From NCBI GenBank assembly GCA_007844125.1, contig CM017572.1, positions 28,193,248-28,257,247 on the forward strand: a DNA stretch of 64,000 nt, read 5' to 3'. The notes under the pieces are model-generated. The model saw only the letters and a program-made list of their open reading frames with translations. It did not search any database and was not told where the DNA came from. Source of the DNA: Sinonovacula constricta (lineage: Eukaryota > Mollusca > Bivalvia > Cardiida > Solecurtidae). Below are positions 35,634-47,886 of the stretch, one piece after another; position 1 is the first letter of the stretch, and each line of letters opens with the position of its first letter. Position numbers and translations under genes: made by a program.

Positions 35634-37560
35634 TATACCATAACCATACCCATACCATAAACTATACCATAGCCATACCACAACTTTACCATAACCATAC
35701 CCATAACTTTACCATACCCATACCACAACTATACCTTTACCTACTAGACTTTAAAGTTTGCAGTAGTAGCTTCCCTCCTAATGCTCGAGGCTAAAGGAAC
35801 AGCATTATGTCTGAATTGTCGCTGGCATTATAATCGACCGAACAGGTCGGCAAAAAATACCGCAAATGCCATCCCATACCATAACCATACCATAACTTTA
35901 CTAAACCCACACCATAACCATCCCATACCATAACCATACTCATACCATAACCATATCATAACCATACCATATCATAACCATACCATAACCATACCATAAC
36001 CATAACTATACACATACCAAAACCATACTCATACCATAACCATACCATATCATAACCATAACCATACCATAACCATACCATACCCATACCATAACCATAC
36101 CATATCATACCCATACCATAACCATACCATATTATAACTATACCCATACCATAACCATACCATATCATAACCATACCATATCATAACCATACCCATACCA
36201 TAACCATACCCATGCCATAACCATACCATATCATAACCATACCCCTACCATATGCATACCCATACCATAACCATACCATATCATAACCATACCATATCAT
36301 AACCATACCCATACCATAACCATATCATAACCATACCCATACCATAACCATACCCATACCATAACTATACACATACCAAAACCATACCCATGTCATAGCA
36401 ATACCCATACTATAACCATATCATGCCCATACGATAACTATGAAATAACCATACTTATACCATCTCCATACCATAACCCACCCCATACTACAGCCATACC
36501 GTACCCATAACTATGCCATTAGCATGCCATAACCATACTCATACCATAACCATACCATATCATAACCATAACCATACCATAACCATACCATACCCATACC
36601 ATAACCATACCATATCATAACCATACCATAACCATACCATATTATAACTATACCCATACCATAACCATACCATATCATAACCATACCATATCATAACCAT
36701 TCCCATACCATAACCATACCCATACCATAACCATACCATATCATAACCATACCCATACCATAACCATACCCATACCATAACCATACCATATCATAACCAT
36801 ACCCATACCATAACCATACCCATACCATAACTATACACATACCAAAACCATACCCATGTCATAGCAATACCCATACTATAACCATATCATGCCCATACGA
36901 TAACTATGAAATAACCATACTTATACCATAACCATACCATAACCCACCCCATACTACAGCCATACCGTACCCATAACTATGCCATTAGCATGCCATAACC
37001 ATACTCATACCATAACCATACCCATATAATAACCATACCCATACCGTAACCATACCATTACCATACCCATACCATAACCGTACCCATACTGTAACCATAC
37101 CCACTTCTGCAACCATACCCAAACTGCAACCATACCCATACCGTAACCATACCCATAATATAACCATACTATAACCATACCCATAATGTAACCATACCCA
37201 TACCATGACCATACCCATAATGTAACCATACCCATACCGTGACCGTACCCATACCATACTCATACTATAACTATGAAATAACAATACCATAACCATACTT
37301 ATACCATAACTATACCATAACCCTCCCCAAACCATAGCCCTACCATACCCATAACTATGCCATCAACATGCCATAATACCCATACCATAACCATACCCAT
37401 AATGTAACCATACCCATACCATAAACATACCATAATCATACCCATACTATCACCATAACCATACAGTAACCATATTATGCCATAACCATAACCATACCTA
37501 CACTATAACTATACTCATAATCGTGCCATAACCATACACAAACCATATCCCTACTATCAT
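35634..37560. repeat. CCATAC/CATAAC minisatellite
   Basis: About 1.9 kb of irregular CCATACCATAACCATAC units. The plus strand is very poor in G. A higher-order repeat is visible: the unit with TGTCATAGCAATACCC occurs at 36391 and 36857 (466 bp apart). ORFs read through it encode only Tyr/Gly/Met/Trp runs and are not genes. Confidence 0.95.
35738..35873 (+). repeat. SINE family 1 fragment inside the CCATAC minisatellite
   Basis: Matches the body of the copies at 388 and 11971 (ACTTTAAAGTTTGCAGTAGTAG, here shown only in part: CTTTAAAGTTTGCAGTAG, then GGCTAAAGGAACAGCATTATG) and the tail (AAAAAATACCGCAAATGCC). The tRNA head and part of the 3' body are missing. CCATAC repeats flank it on both sides. 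Confidence 0.65.
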
Positions 37561-38334
37561 CCTATACCATACTACGGCATATTAAAGATTACCCCAGGAC
37601 TGGATAATGGTTCTTGTTGTCTTATCATGTCATATATCTATAGCACGATATTACAGTATTGCATCACTAAATATCACTACATATCCCTCAAGTCTCCATA
37701 TGACTGAAAAATTGTTGGTTGCATGCATATATAATGTGTTACAATGGTGATATGATGAGAATGATGATAGTAGTAATCATGATTGGCCGCTTCTATTGGT
37801 AGATTTGAACACAATTTCAGAGAAGATTGAAATGATTAGGCTGATGAAGTCAAAGAGGAGGTGCATAACGACTAACAATCAATGAAATAATTGAATAACA
37901 TAGCATTGGTTTATAAGTTGGACGAAAGTTTAGGATACGTTTGGCAGATGGTATTCATGTTCACTATTGAGACCCCTCCCCCACCACACACCCTCATTAA
38001 ATGATCTGTAATACCCTAAAGTAAGTGTGTCCTATTTTTAGCTCACACATCAATAAACACTCGTCCTAAGAACAAACAGTTTCTTGTGGTGATAAAGGAC
38101 AAATACACCCATCAGTTTATTTCATTGGTTTGATCAATTATTCTATATTGATGGAAAATTCACTGTTGATTTGCATTGTGTTTTTTGTGTATCTCCGTAG
38201 AAATGCAATCTTCCGGTTGTCTTGGTTTAGTTACAGTTTGGTAAGCCCCCACCCCCTCGTCAACTAGTCATTCCATTTAATAAATATTTAAATATGGCAG
38301 GGCAAATACCAAACTCAATTGTCTTCCGTGGCCA

Positions 38335-39790
38335 GGACCAACGTTATGAACCATTTGTGTACATCCATATGGTCTCGGCACTCAGTTCCTCCACAAGACA
38401 ATATAAGTGGATCCGTTTGGGTCCCATGGCCAACATATGAAACATGAGTACACAACAGTATGAACTTGGCCCAGGGGCCCCATATTTAAGCAATAAATTG
38501 ACCCATATACGTCCTAAAGCCAACGTTGTGAACAATCAGTACACAACAGTATGCTCATGGCCCAGTGGCCCCATATTTAGGCAATAAATTGACCCATATA
38601 CGTCCTAAAGCCAACGTTGTAAACAGTCAGCACACAACAGTATGATCTTGGCCCAGGGATCCCATATTTAGGCAATACATTGATCCATATAGGTCCTAAG
38701 GCCAACATTGTGTACCATCAGGACACAACAGTATGATCTTGGCCTCAGGGGTCCCATATTTAGGCAAACATTGATTCATATACGCCATACAGCCAACATT
38801 GTGTACCATCACAACACAACAGTATGGTCTTGGCCCTGGGACCCCATATTTTTAGGCAATACATTTATTAATATAGGTCCAAAGGCCAACGTTGTGAACC
38901 ATCAGTTCACAAAAGTATGATATTGGCCCAGGGACCCCATATTTAGGCAATGCATTGATCCATATAGGTCCTAAGGAAAACGTTATGAACCACCAGTACA
39001 CAACAGTATGATCTTGGACCAGGGGTCCCATATTTAGGCAACACATTGATCCATACAGGTTCTAAAGCCAACATTGTGAAACATCAGTACACATCAGTAT
39101 GATCTTGGACCAAGGGTCCCATATTTAGGCAAAACATTAATCCATATAGGTCCTAAGGCCAGCGTTGTGAACCATCAGTATACAACAGAATGATCTTGGA
39201 CCAGGGGTCCCATATTTAGGCAACACATTGATCCATATAGGTCCTAAGGCCAACATTGTGAACCATCAGTATACAACAGAATGATCTTAGACCAAGGGTC
39301 CCATATTTAGGCAATACATTGATCCATATAGGTCCTAAGGCCAACATTGTGAACCATCAGTACACAACAGTATGATCTTGGACCAAGGGTACCAAATTTT
39401 AATCAAAACATTAATCCACATAGGTCCTAAGGCCAGCGTTGTGAACCATCAGTACACATCAGTATGATCTTGGACCAGTGGTCCCATATTTAGGCAATCA
39501 ATTGGTCAATATAGGTCCTAAGGCCAACATTGTGAACCATCTGTATACAACAGTATGATCTTAGCCCTGGTGTCCCATGTTTAGTCAATAAATAGATGCA
39601 TATAGGTCCAAAGGGCAACGTTATGAACCATCTGTATATAACAGTTTGAACTGGGCCCATTGGCCCCATATTTAAGTTCTATTGGAAAGTTATGATCCAT
39701 TTGTATAAAACAAATTGGTCTTAGTCCCTGGACCCCCTATGTAAGAAAGTAAGATAGATCCATTTATCTAAATCCGGGCCATCGTTATGA
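38335..39790. repeat. 91-bp satellite array
   Basis: About 15 tandem copies of a monomer of 91-92 bp with GTTGTGAACCATCAGTACAC, AACAGTATGATCTTGGACCA, GGGGTCCCATATTTAGGCAA and CATTGATCCATATAGGTCCT. Edge copies are diverged. No relation to the other arrays is apparent. Confidence 0.95.
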
Positions 39791-40378
39791 ACCTATTATG
39801 TCTGTAATCTGATCTTATGGTCTATACTTTATTGTGTATCTTAATGTTCACGTCCCTGGTTCGAGTCTGTGAAGGACCTGCATTGTGTTTTCTCACCTGC
39901 ATCACTATCACATGCCCTTATTTTATAGCATTAGGTCGTTTCCCTGCGTTTTTGTTTTTAGAATTTTCATATTTTGCCAAGCATCTGGCTGTCCTTTATA
40001 TATGCTGCCAGGGTGCGGAAAGTGCTATGCTCAATCTTTTTAGGTGGAAAGAGGATGTGTTGTATGTTAAATGCCAAAGATTCTGAAGCTGAATGATTTG
40101 CCAAAGATACCCTCTCCGTCAGGGGAAACAATGCAGTAGGATGTGTAGCTCATCGTATATATCCTTACATGTATCATAATAACCATCTGTTTCTTCCACA
40201 TGTTTACCTACAATGCCTGGTAATTTGATAGCAGTATAAGTGGCTTTTGCTTAAGTGCTGCTGTGGGGTTTTGACAGATGCCATTTCTAGCGTAATGGCA
40301 TTGATTATTATTGCAAGACCATGGGCTTGTAGCCTCGGCCTGCCTCACAGAGGCGACAGATTTTAACTGGCTCCACCT

Positions 40379-41297
40379 CATGGCTTTTTCAGGGGTTTGG
40401 GGGAAAAAGGCCCCAGCCTAAATTGGGAATTTTTGACGCGGTAAATAGTCAAATTTGGGAAAACAAGTATCGACAAATCAAACCAATTGGGAAATTTCAA
40501 CATTTATTTTTCTGCATTAAAGGTTAATCTGCCTTGCTTTTGTGTCCCTGAAAGTGTTACAGAGCTCTTCCAGAGTTTGTTCAGAAAGCTCTGCAAGAAC
40601 TTCAATACAGATTCTCATTAAATTGGAGAGTTTTTCCTGGCCAAGGGAGCTTCTCAAAGAAGTGCATAGTAGGTTCATGGTGCTGAACCCTCTATCCAAA
40701 GCTTCTGTGCTTGATGGTATTATGGTCATTATCTACAGAAGTTGGAAGATTCTAGATCGCGTAGTATTTACTATTGTATGACATTTTTCGTCACTATATT
40801 TCGCGGGTCAGTATAAAAGCCGGTACTGCATGTACCGTTTTTGCTTCATAACTCCTTTCTGTTTTATACGCAGTCAAACAGTTATGACGAAAATACTTTT
40901 GTTTATTAAAATAAAAATAATTTCTGTTAATTTTCAAACCATATATTGATTACAATGTTATCTGGAATGGCTCCGTGACGCATCTTCAACTTGCGTTACG
41001 GTATACGGCTGGGTAAGAGTTTACGTTTTCACCGGTTACATTTATACATAAATTCTCGGAAAGTAGTTTTCACAGATCACCGATCAAAAGTAAACAAACT
41101 ATTCGCTTAATTGGAAAAGTCTCTTGATTTTATGGTTTCTTGGTTATTTATTTTTAAAGGTAAAAGGCATTTCGGTTCAAATGGGAATTAATTTATGAGA
41201 TTGGGAATTTTTTCTTGAAATTGGAAAAAATGGTCGCTATTTGGCATTGGGAACGGGGCCGAATATCGGCCCAGTGAGACCGGCTGAAAAAGCCCTG
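40379..41297 (-). mobile_element. Second hAT-like family remnant with C-terminal dimerisation domain
   Basis: 919 bp bounded by inverted ends: CATGGCTTTTTCAG on the left and the complement CAGGGCTTTTTCAG on the right. Minus strand 40745-40517 encodes TIIPSSTEALDRGFSTMNLL followed by SLRSSLGQEKLSNLMRI. This resembles the hAT C-terminal dimerisation region (ER-GFS-MN..K..LR..L....L..LM.I). The rest is A/T-rich with GGGAATTTT-type subrepeats. I find no clear 8-bp target duplication. A different family from 21047 and 44930. Confidence 0.65.
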
Positions 41298-41494
41298 CCA
41301 TGTCTTCTAGCATCATTGAACATATTAAATATCTGCTGCTCGAGAAGAAATAAGTCTAAAACAGATTTTCCATGCAAAAAATAATAATTGTAAAGCTGAT
41401 TCTTTTGGTTGAAAAACTTATTATTTTTATATTAATTTAAATTCGGCCTCTTAACAAGTATTTATCAGGGCACTTTGCTAAAATACTTTTGTAA

Positions 41495-42075
41495 TAATTT
41501 AAGGTAGTTAATAATGTAATAAATATGTAGATCATAATTATTAAGTAGTAATTATTTAATATTGTAAATAATGCAATAAATACGTAGACCAAAATTATTT
41601 AGTTGTAATAATTTACAGTAAATAATGTAATAAATATGTAGATCACAGTTATAAAGTAGTAATAATTTAATATCATAAATAATGTAATAAATATGTAGAT
41701 CACAATTTTTAAGAAGTAATAATTTAATATAATAAATAATGTAACAAATATGTAGATCACAATTATTGAGTAGTAATTGTTTGATATAGTAAATAATGTA
41801 ATAAATATGTAGGCCACAATTATTAAGTGGTAATTATTAAATATAGTAAAAAGTGTAATCAATATGTAGACCGCAATTATTAAGTAGTAATAATTAAATA
41901 TAGTAAATAGTGTAGTAAATATTTAGATCACAATTATTAAGTAGTAATAATTTAATATATTAAATGATGTAATACATATATAGATCACAATTATTAAGTA
42001 GTAATAATTTAATATAGTAAATAATGTAATAAATATTTAGAACACAATTAATAAGTAGTAATGTAATAAATATGT
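41495..42075. repeat. 57-bp AT-rich tandem array
   Basis: About ten copies of a 57-bp unit with TAATAATTTAATATAGTAAA, TAATGTAATAAATATGTAGA and TCACAATTATTAAGTAG. Minus-strand frames through it (YIFITLF repeats) are artefacts of the period being a multiple of three. Confidence 0.93.
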
Positions 42076-42509
42076 ATAGCAGAAGTATTGAATAATAACT
42101 GTACTGTAAATTATTGTATTAATGCAATATCTGTCTCTGTAACTGTATTTATATCAAATAGCACCTTTCATCTCAATACTTCTATAAAAATGTACAGTAG
42201 TAAATAATGTAGTAAGTCTATGAATCAGTTGTAAATCTGTGACAAAGAAGTAGCCTGATTCCGGTCAATTGCAGTTGGTGCGGTTCATTACAGAACACCT
42301 AGTTCAAGCCTAGGATTGACCTGCAAACATTACTCGGTTATTGTAAATAGTATGGATAGCATAGATAGTATAGGAAGTATAGATAGCTATATAAATATTA
42401 GTATCATAAGGTTATTATAAGATTATCTAGTAATATTACTCTTACCAATTATATAATATGAAATCGGGTGTATTTGTACTTGGCCTTATTATGGTCGACC
42501 AATATTACT

Positions 42510-44929
42510 TATTTTAGCTGCCATGACGTTATTAGGCAACAGACATCGATGCCATGCAGATAATAGGCCACAAATATAGCTGCCATGTCGATAATAGGCC
42601 ACATACATAGCTACCATGTCGATAATAGGCCACATACATAGCTGCCATGTCGATAATAGGCCACATACATAGCTGCCATGTCGATAATAGGCCACATACA
42701 TAGCTGCCATGACGTTATTAGGCAACAGACAGATGCCATGCAGACAAAAGGCCACATACATGCCATGACGATTTTAGGTCGAATACAAAGCTGCCATGAG
42801 GATATTAAGGTTACATAAATAGCTGCCATGACGGTATCAGCCCAGACATAGATGGCATGACGTTACTAGACTATATGTGCTAGACAACATACATAGACCA
42901 CATACATGTCAAAAATAGGCTACATGCATAGCTGTCGTGGCGTTAGTAGGTCACATACATAGCTGCCATGACGTCATAAGGCCACATACATAGATGCCAT
43001 GTTGAAAATAGACCACATACATAGCTGCCATGAAGATTTTACGTCACATACATAGCTGCCATGATGTTTTAGGCCACATACATAGCTGCCATGATGTTGA
43101 TAAGGCACATACATTGCTGTAATGACATAATTAGACTACATATATAGCTGTCATGACGATTGTAGGCTACATACGTCGGTGCCATGACAATGTTAGGTCA
43201 CATATGTAGCTGCCATGACTTAAGTAGCCAACATATATTGCTGCCATGGCATTGTTAGGCCACAGATATCGCCGCCCTGGCGTTACTATACCACACACAT
43301 AGATTCAATAAGGACATATATATAGCTGCCATGGCATTATTAGACAACATGCATAGCTGCCGTGAGGTTATTTGCCGACAAACATTGCTGCCATGACGTG
43401 ATTATGCCCTATATTTTGCTGCCATGGGTATATATAGGGCATACACTAATGGCGTTATTATGTCATATACATTGTTGCCAAGGAGTTGTCATGCCATATT
43501 CATTGCTGCCATGGAAGTAATATGGCATATACATTGCTGCCAGGGATTAATGTATAGGGCATAATAACTTCATAGCAGTAACGTCTAGGTCATAATAACT
43601 ACATGGCAGTATCGTATAGGGCATAATAACATAATATGATGTTATTATGCCATATACATTGCATCCATGACCGTATTATGCCCTATACATTTCTGCCATG
43701 ATGTCATTATTCCATATACATTGCTGCCATGATGTTATTTCGTCCAATACATTTTTGCAATGATGTTATTATGCCCTATACATTTCTGCCACGATGTTAG
43801 TATGCCCTATACACTGGTGCCATGATGTTATTATGTCATATTCATTGGTGCCATGATGTTATTATGTCATATTCATTGGTGCCATGATGTCAATATACCA
43901 AATACCTTGGTGCCATGATGGTATTATGCCATGTACAGCGCTGCCATAAGGTTATTATGCCATATACATTGCTGCCATGACGTTATTATGCCATACACAT
44001 TGCTGCCATGACGTTATTATGCCATATACATCGCTGCCATGACGTTATTATGTCATATACATTGCTGCCATGACGTTATCATGTCCTATTCATTGCTGCC
44101 ATGACGTTATTATGCTAATTCATCGCTGCCATGACATTATTTTGCGCCATATACATCGCTGCCATGACGTTACTATGTCACATACATTGCTGCCATGATG
44201 TTATCATGTCCTATTCATTGCTGCCATGACGTTATCATTCCATATTCATTGCTGCCATGATGTTTTTATGCCATACACATTGCTGCCATGACGTTATCAT
44301 GCTATGTTCATTGCTGCCATGACATTATCATGTCATATTCATTGGTGTCATGACATTATTATGCCAAACACATTGCTGTCATGACTTTATTGTGCCATAC
44401 TCATTGCTGCCATGACGTTATTATACCCAATACATTGCTGACATTACGGTATTATGTCATAAACCTTGCTGGCATGACGTTGTTATACCCTACACGGAGC
44501 TGCCATGACGTGATTATGCTGTACACATTGCTGCCATGGCCTTTCTATGCCCAATACATTGCTGCCATGACGTTATTATGCCATATACATTGCTGCCATG
44601 ACATTTTTATGCCATACTCGGAGCTGCCATGACGTTATTATGCGGTACACATTGTTGCCATGACCTTCTTTTGCCCAGTACATAGCTGCCATGACGTTAT
44701 TATGTCATAAATATTTTGCTGCCGTGACGGTATTATGCCCTGTATGTCGCTGCCATGACGTTATTATGCCTTTTTCATTGCGGCCATGACGTTATTATGC
44801 CCAAAACATTGCTGCCATGACGTTATTATGCCATACACATTGCTGCCATGACGTTATTATGCCCTAAACATCGCAGTAATGACGTTATTATGCCCAATAC
44901 ATTGCTGCCATGACGCTATTACGCCATGT
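42510..44929. repeat. 31-bp satellite array, left part
   Basis: Roughly 75-80 copies of a 31-bp unit, later consensus TTATTATGCCATATACATTG + CTGCCATGACG. Early copies (42510-43300) read ATAGGCCACATACATAGCTG and differ from later ones, so at least two subfamilies lie in series. It is continued beyond the hAT insertion at 46193. Confidence 0.95.
43553..43651. repeat. Inverted monomers and palindrome within the 31-bp array
   Basis: Two to three monomers read in reverse orientation (GCATAATAACTACATGGCAG). At the switch back there is a perfect 13-bp inverted repeat, GGCATAATAACAT (43620-43632) and ATGTTATTATGCC (43639-43651), with a 6-base loop. Confidence 0.85.
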
Positions 44930-46192
44930 CAGGGTTCGACGTTAACGTTTTTGAGAGCTGGACCAGTGGTCCAGTAACTTAGAAAACTTACTAGACCTGA
45001 CCTAAACCGGACTAGACCAAAATGTAAAACGCATAATACACATACAAGTCCTACTTAAATCAAATTGTTATATGAGTTCAAGCATTGTGTTGCAATAACA
45101 TACCAATATAATTAAGAATGAGACATTTATGACAGGAAAATTAGTATGAAACTTAATATTCTATTAATGCAAGTAGAAAGTTAAGTAAGACCATACCTAC
45201 ATGACTAGACGTTTTCACACAACTGAATAGGCTAGACAAACATGACTGATTGTCAACCTGCTTTATTTCCCCAGTATTGAATGCAACGAAAGTAGTGAGC
45301 GGTGAGCTGTACTTAAGATCATATTTTCGTTGGTGAGATTTATGGGATTCAGAGTCAGGATGCCCCTTTATATTGTTGATTCTGAAATTGTCCGTACCGA
45401 CAATAAATCCTCCACACTCTTCATACTCTCTACATGTCTTACAAAACATGACATTGTTCTTTTCTTCAAAATCTAGCCAAATAAACTCATCTGTTCATTC
45501 TGTACAAAACGATCTTATCGGTTTTGTTTTGTCATACAGTTTCTTTGAAGCATGCTTCCTCTTTCGTTTTGTATTGTCGTCTTTTTTCCGTATTGTCGTA
45601 TTTTTTTTTTGTCGGACGAAAAACCGAACTAAAATAAATTGCTTGACATGTTTGTGCCGTCTGCGCATACTGCATTATAAACAAACCGTATAAAGGTCTG
45701 TTGTCTTAATACTTGGGATACCAACAGTACAGATAGTATTCGTGCTTTTGTTTCCCTCGCATTTTTATTTAAATAGTATAAATAATAATTGGAATGTTCC
45801 ATAAACATTAGAAAATAAGAAGTTAGATGAAGAAATAAGCTTTCGTATCCTGCTAAACAATAAGTATTACGACATTGAACATTTGACAAGCGCCTGGGGG
45901 GAAAAAGCCTCGTTCTGGGAACATCAGCCAATGAGTGAATGCATGTCAAGGTTGTTACTAAATATAGCACATGCGGGTTTCCCAAGAAACTGTATCGACA
46001 ATGGTCAAAAGTTTGACCGAGTTTAACCATTAAATTTTTTTTTTGACATCTGTTCATTCATAGGCGGATTTTCGGCGAACTTTGTCCGATTTGGAACAAG
46101 ACCAGTTGGTCCAGCTAGCCTAGGACTTAGCTAGACCAGACTGCCGATCTACTAGTGAATGTCGTTCGGTCGGTCCTTAATGTCGAACCCTG
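44930..46192 (-). mobile_element. hAT-like transposon remnant, copy 2, inside the 31-bp satellite
   Basis: 1,263 bp, same family as 21047-22371 in opposite orientation, with ends CAGGGTTCGACGTTAACG and the complement CAGGGTTCGACATTAAGG. Flanks show CATGT on both sides (44925-44929, 46193-46197). Removing the element and one CATGT restores a normal satellite monomer (GCCATGTACAGCGCTGCC, as at 43927). Only 5 bp are duplicated here, against 8 at copy 1. Confidence 0.82.
45261..45500 (-). pseudogene. Zinc-finger (BED/TTF-like) fragment of a hAT transposase
   Basis: The minus strand reads DEFIWLDFEEKNNVMFCKTC, then REYEECGGFIVGTDNF, then NNIKGHPDSESHKSHQRKY. The C-x2-C and the H-x5-H spacing match the N-terminal finger of hAT transposases related to ZNF862/C17orf113-like proteins. 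The start is unclear because the upstream frame has a stop. No RNase-H-like catalytic core or C-terminal dimerisation domain lies inside the element. Confidence 0.6.
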
Positions 46193-46600
46193 CATGTACA
46201 GCGCTGCCATGACGTTATTATGCCCGATTCATTGCTGCCATGACGTTATTATGCCATATACATTGCTGCCATGACGTTGTTATGCCATATAAATTGCTGC
46301 CATAGCCTTTCTATGCCCAATACTTTGCTGCCATGACGTTATTATGTCATATACAGCGCCGCCATGACGTTATTATGCCATATACATCGCTGCCATGGCG
46401 TTATTATGCCATATTCATTGCTGCCATGACGTTATTATGTCATATACAGCGCCGCTATGACGTTATTATGCCATATACATCGCTGCCATGGCGTTGGTAT
46501 GCCATATTCATTGCTACCATTACATTATCATGCCATATGCATGGCTGCCAAGACGTTTTTCGGCCACAAACGCCGCAGCGATGGACTTATTAGGCCATAC
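46193..46600. repeat. 31-bp satellite array, right part
   Basis: Continuation of the array after the hAT copy, about 13 units, degrading to the right near 46600. Pairs of alternating variants (CAGCGCCGCCATGACG and CATCGCTGCCATGGCG) suggest a local higher-order repeat of about 93 bp. Confidence 0.93.
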
Positions 46601-47270
46601 AACTTAACGGCAATGAGATTTTAGAATGATTTATAGACATCCCATTACTCTGCCGTTTACATTGCCGACCTAGATTACAAGGCTGTATAAGTAATCGAAA
46701 TGACGTTATAAAACCGTACGAATTACCGACATTTGAAATCTTCAAGTTACCAACATGGAGATAATAGGCTGTATGTATTTCCGACATGATGCTGATTTGA
46801 TTTGTACGTGCTGTTTTATTACGGACTTGTTATTTCTATACTGCAGGCTGAGCTTGAATTTTATGTATAAGACCTAGTAACTACATGTTTGTATTTTAGT
46901 CGGTAATAAAAATTATAAACGGAATATTAAATGATCAGCCATTCTCATTTTGATCTGCAAGTGTAATGCCTGCACAAATTGTTCGTGCATCGTACGTCAC
47001 AGAACCTATATAGTAAACTAAAACTGTTGTTATACAAAAGTCGCAGGTAAAAATGTATGTAAGTACTTTTTAAATAATATCAACCTGTTATAATAACACT
47101 CGCCACACGTTTACATCAATTGTTAATTGAACTCTGATACATCGTTTTCTTTCAGTTGTTCTTTCGTAAATAACTTCCTAAATAGTTTGATGACTCGTCG
47201 ATAGAAACCTGCAGCATTAGCGTTCAGACAGAAAGGCTTTACTACTAATTTAAATTTAAGTGTAATTTAA

Positions 47271-47498
47271 ATGTTAATCCGTGCTATAATTAATAAAAGA
47301 AATCACTTCAGTATTCATGAAGATGTCACTAGAGCAATTGTTTTACGCGACCTCCTCCACAACTTGACGTCACAAAGCGGTGTACTAGCGTCTTTTAACA
47401 ATTCTGTTGACATTGATAGTCATTTTAAAATTAAAAAAGTATGCAAACTCATAAATATTTTGAAATTCTTGAATATTACGCTACATTTGTGTATTTAA
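47271..47498 (+). CDS. Small ORF upstream of the orphan ORF, doubtful
   Basis: 75 codons (starts MLIRAIINKRNHFSIHEDVT) in the same single-copy region and strand as 47887-48354. Codon composition is similar and a TGACGTCA word lies inside at 47365. No domain recognised. At this length and AT content it may be chance. Confidence 0.2.
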   Translation: MLIRAIINKRNHFSIHEDVTRAIVLRDLLHNLTSQSGVLASFNNSVDIDSHFKIKKVCKLINILKFLNITLHLCI

Positions 47499-47886
47499 AA
47501 CATTGCTATCAAGGGTGGTAAGCATCAACCCTCAAAATCTCCCTCTCATATACCGCGGGATGATTTTCGAAATATTTAAATTATCTTGTGTATGTATATA
47601 TTCTTTTTTCTTATTTGGAGGTTACGGGGAGTTCACTGAGAGAAAGACTAAATGCATACATTAAATAATTTATTTTATATACACACATACATATTAGTCT
47701 AGCTACTTAAAGAAGAAAAAGACAATCACAGCAAACACATGATGTATATTAGCATCTCTTTATAACACAGATTTTACATTCTACATTCAAATTCATATGC
47801 ACCAGATTATAGTATATTATAAAGAACATCTAGGTTAAGCTATGTTCTAACAACAATTAACAATTGCAGTAACAACCATTGGTATC

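Noticed and set aside
35956..37335. ORFs rich in Tyr, Gly, Met, Val and Trp on the minus strand
   Set aside because: Read-through of the CCATAC minisatellite; no stop codons because of composition.
39817..40086. 89-codon ORF between the 91-bp satellite and the hAT remnant
   Set aside because: Cys/Phe/Leu-rich translation without a domain, start context or poly(A) signal; likely chance.
42489..42829. ORFs with repeated MAAMYVAYYRHG-type peptides
   Set aside because: Translation of the 31-bp satellite; the period is not a multiple of three and frames shift from unit to unit.
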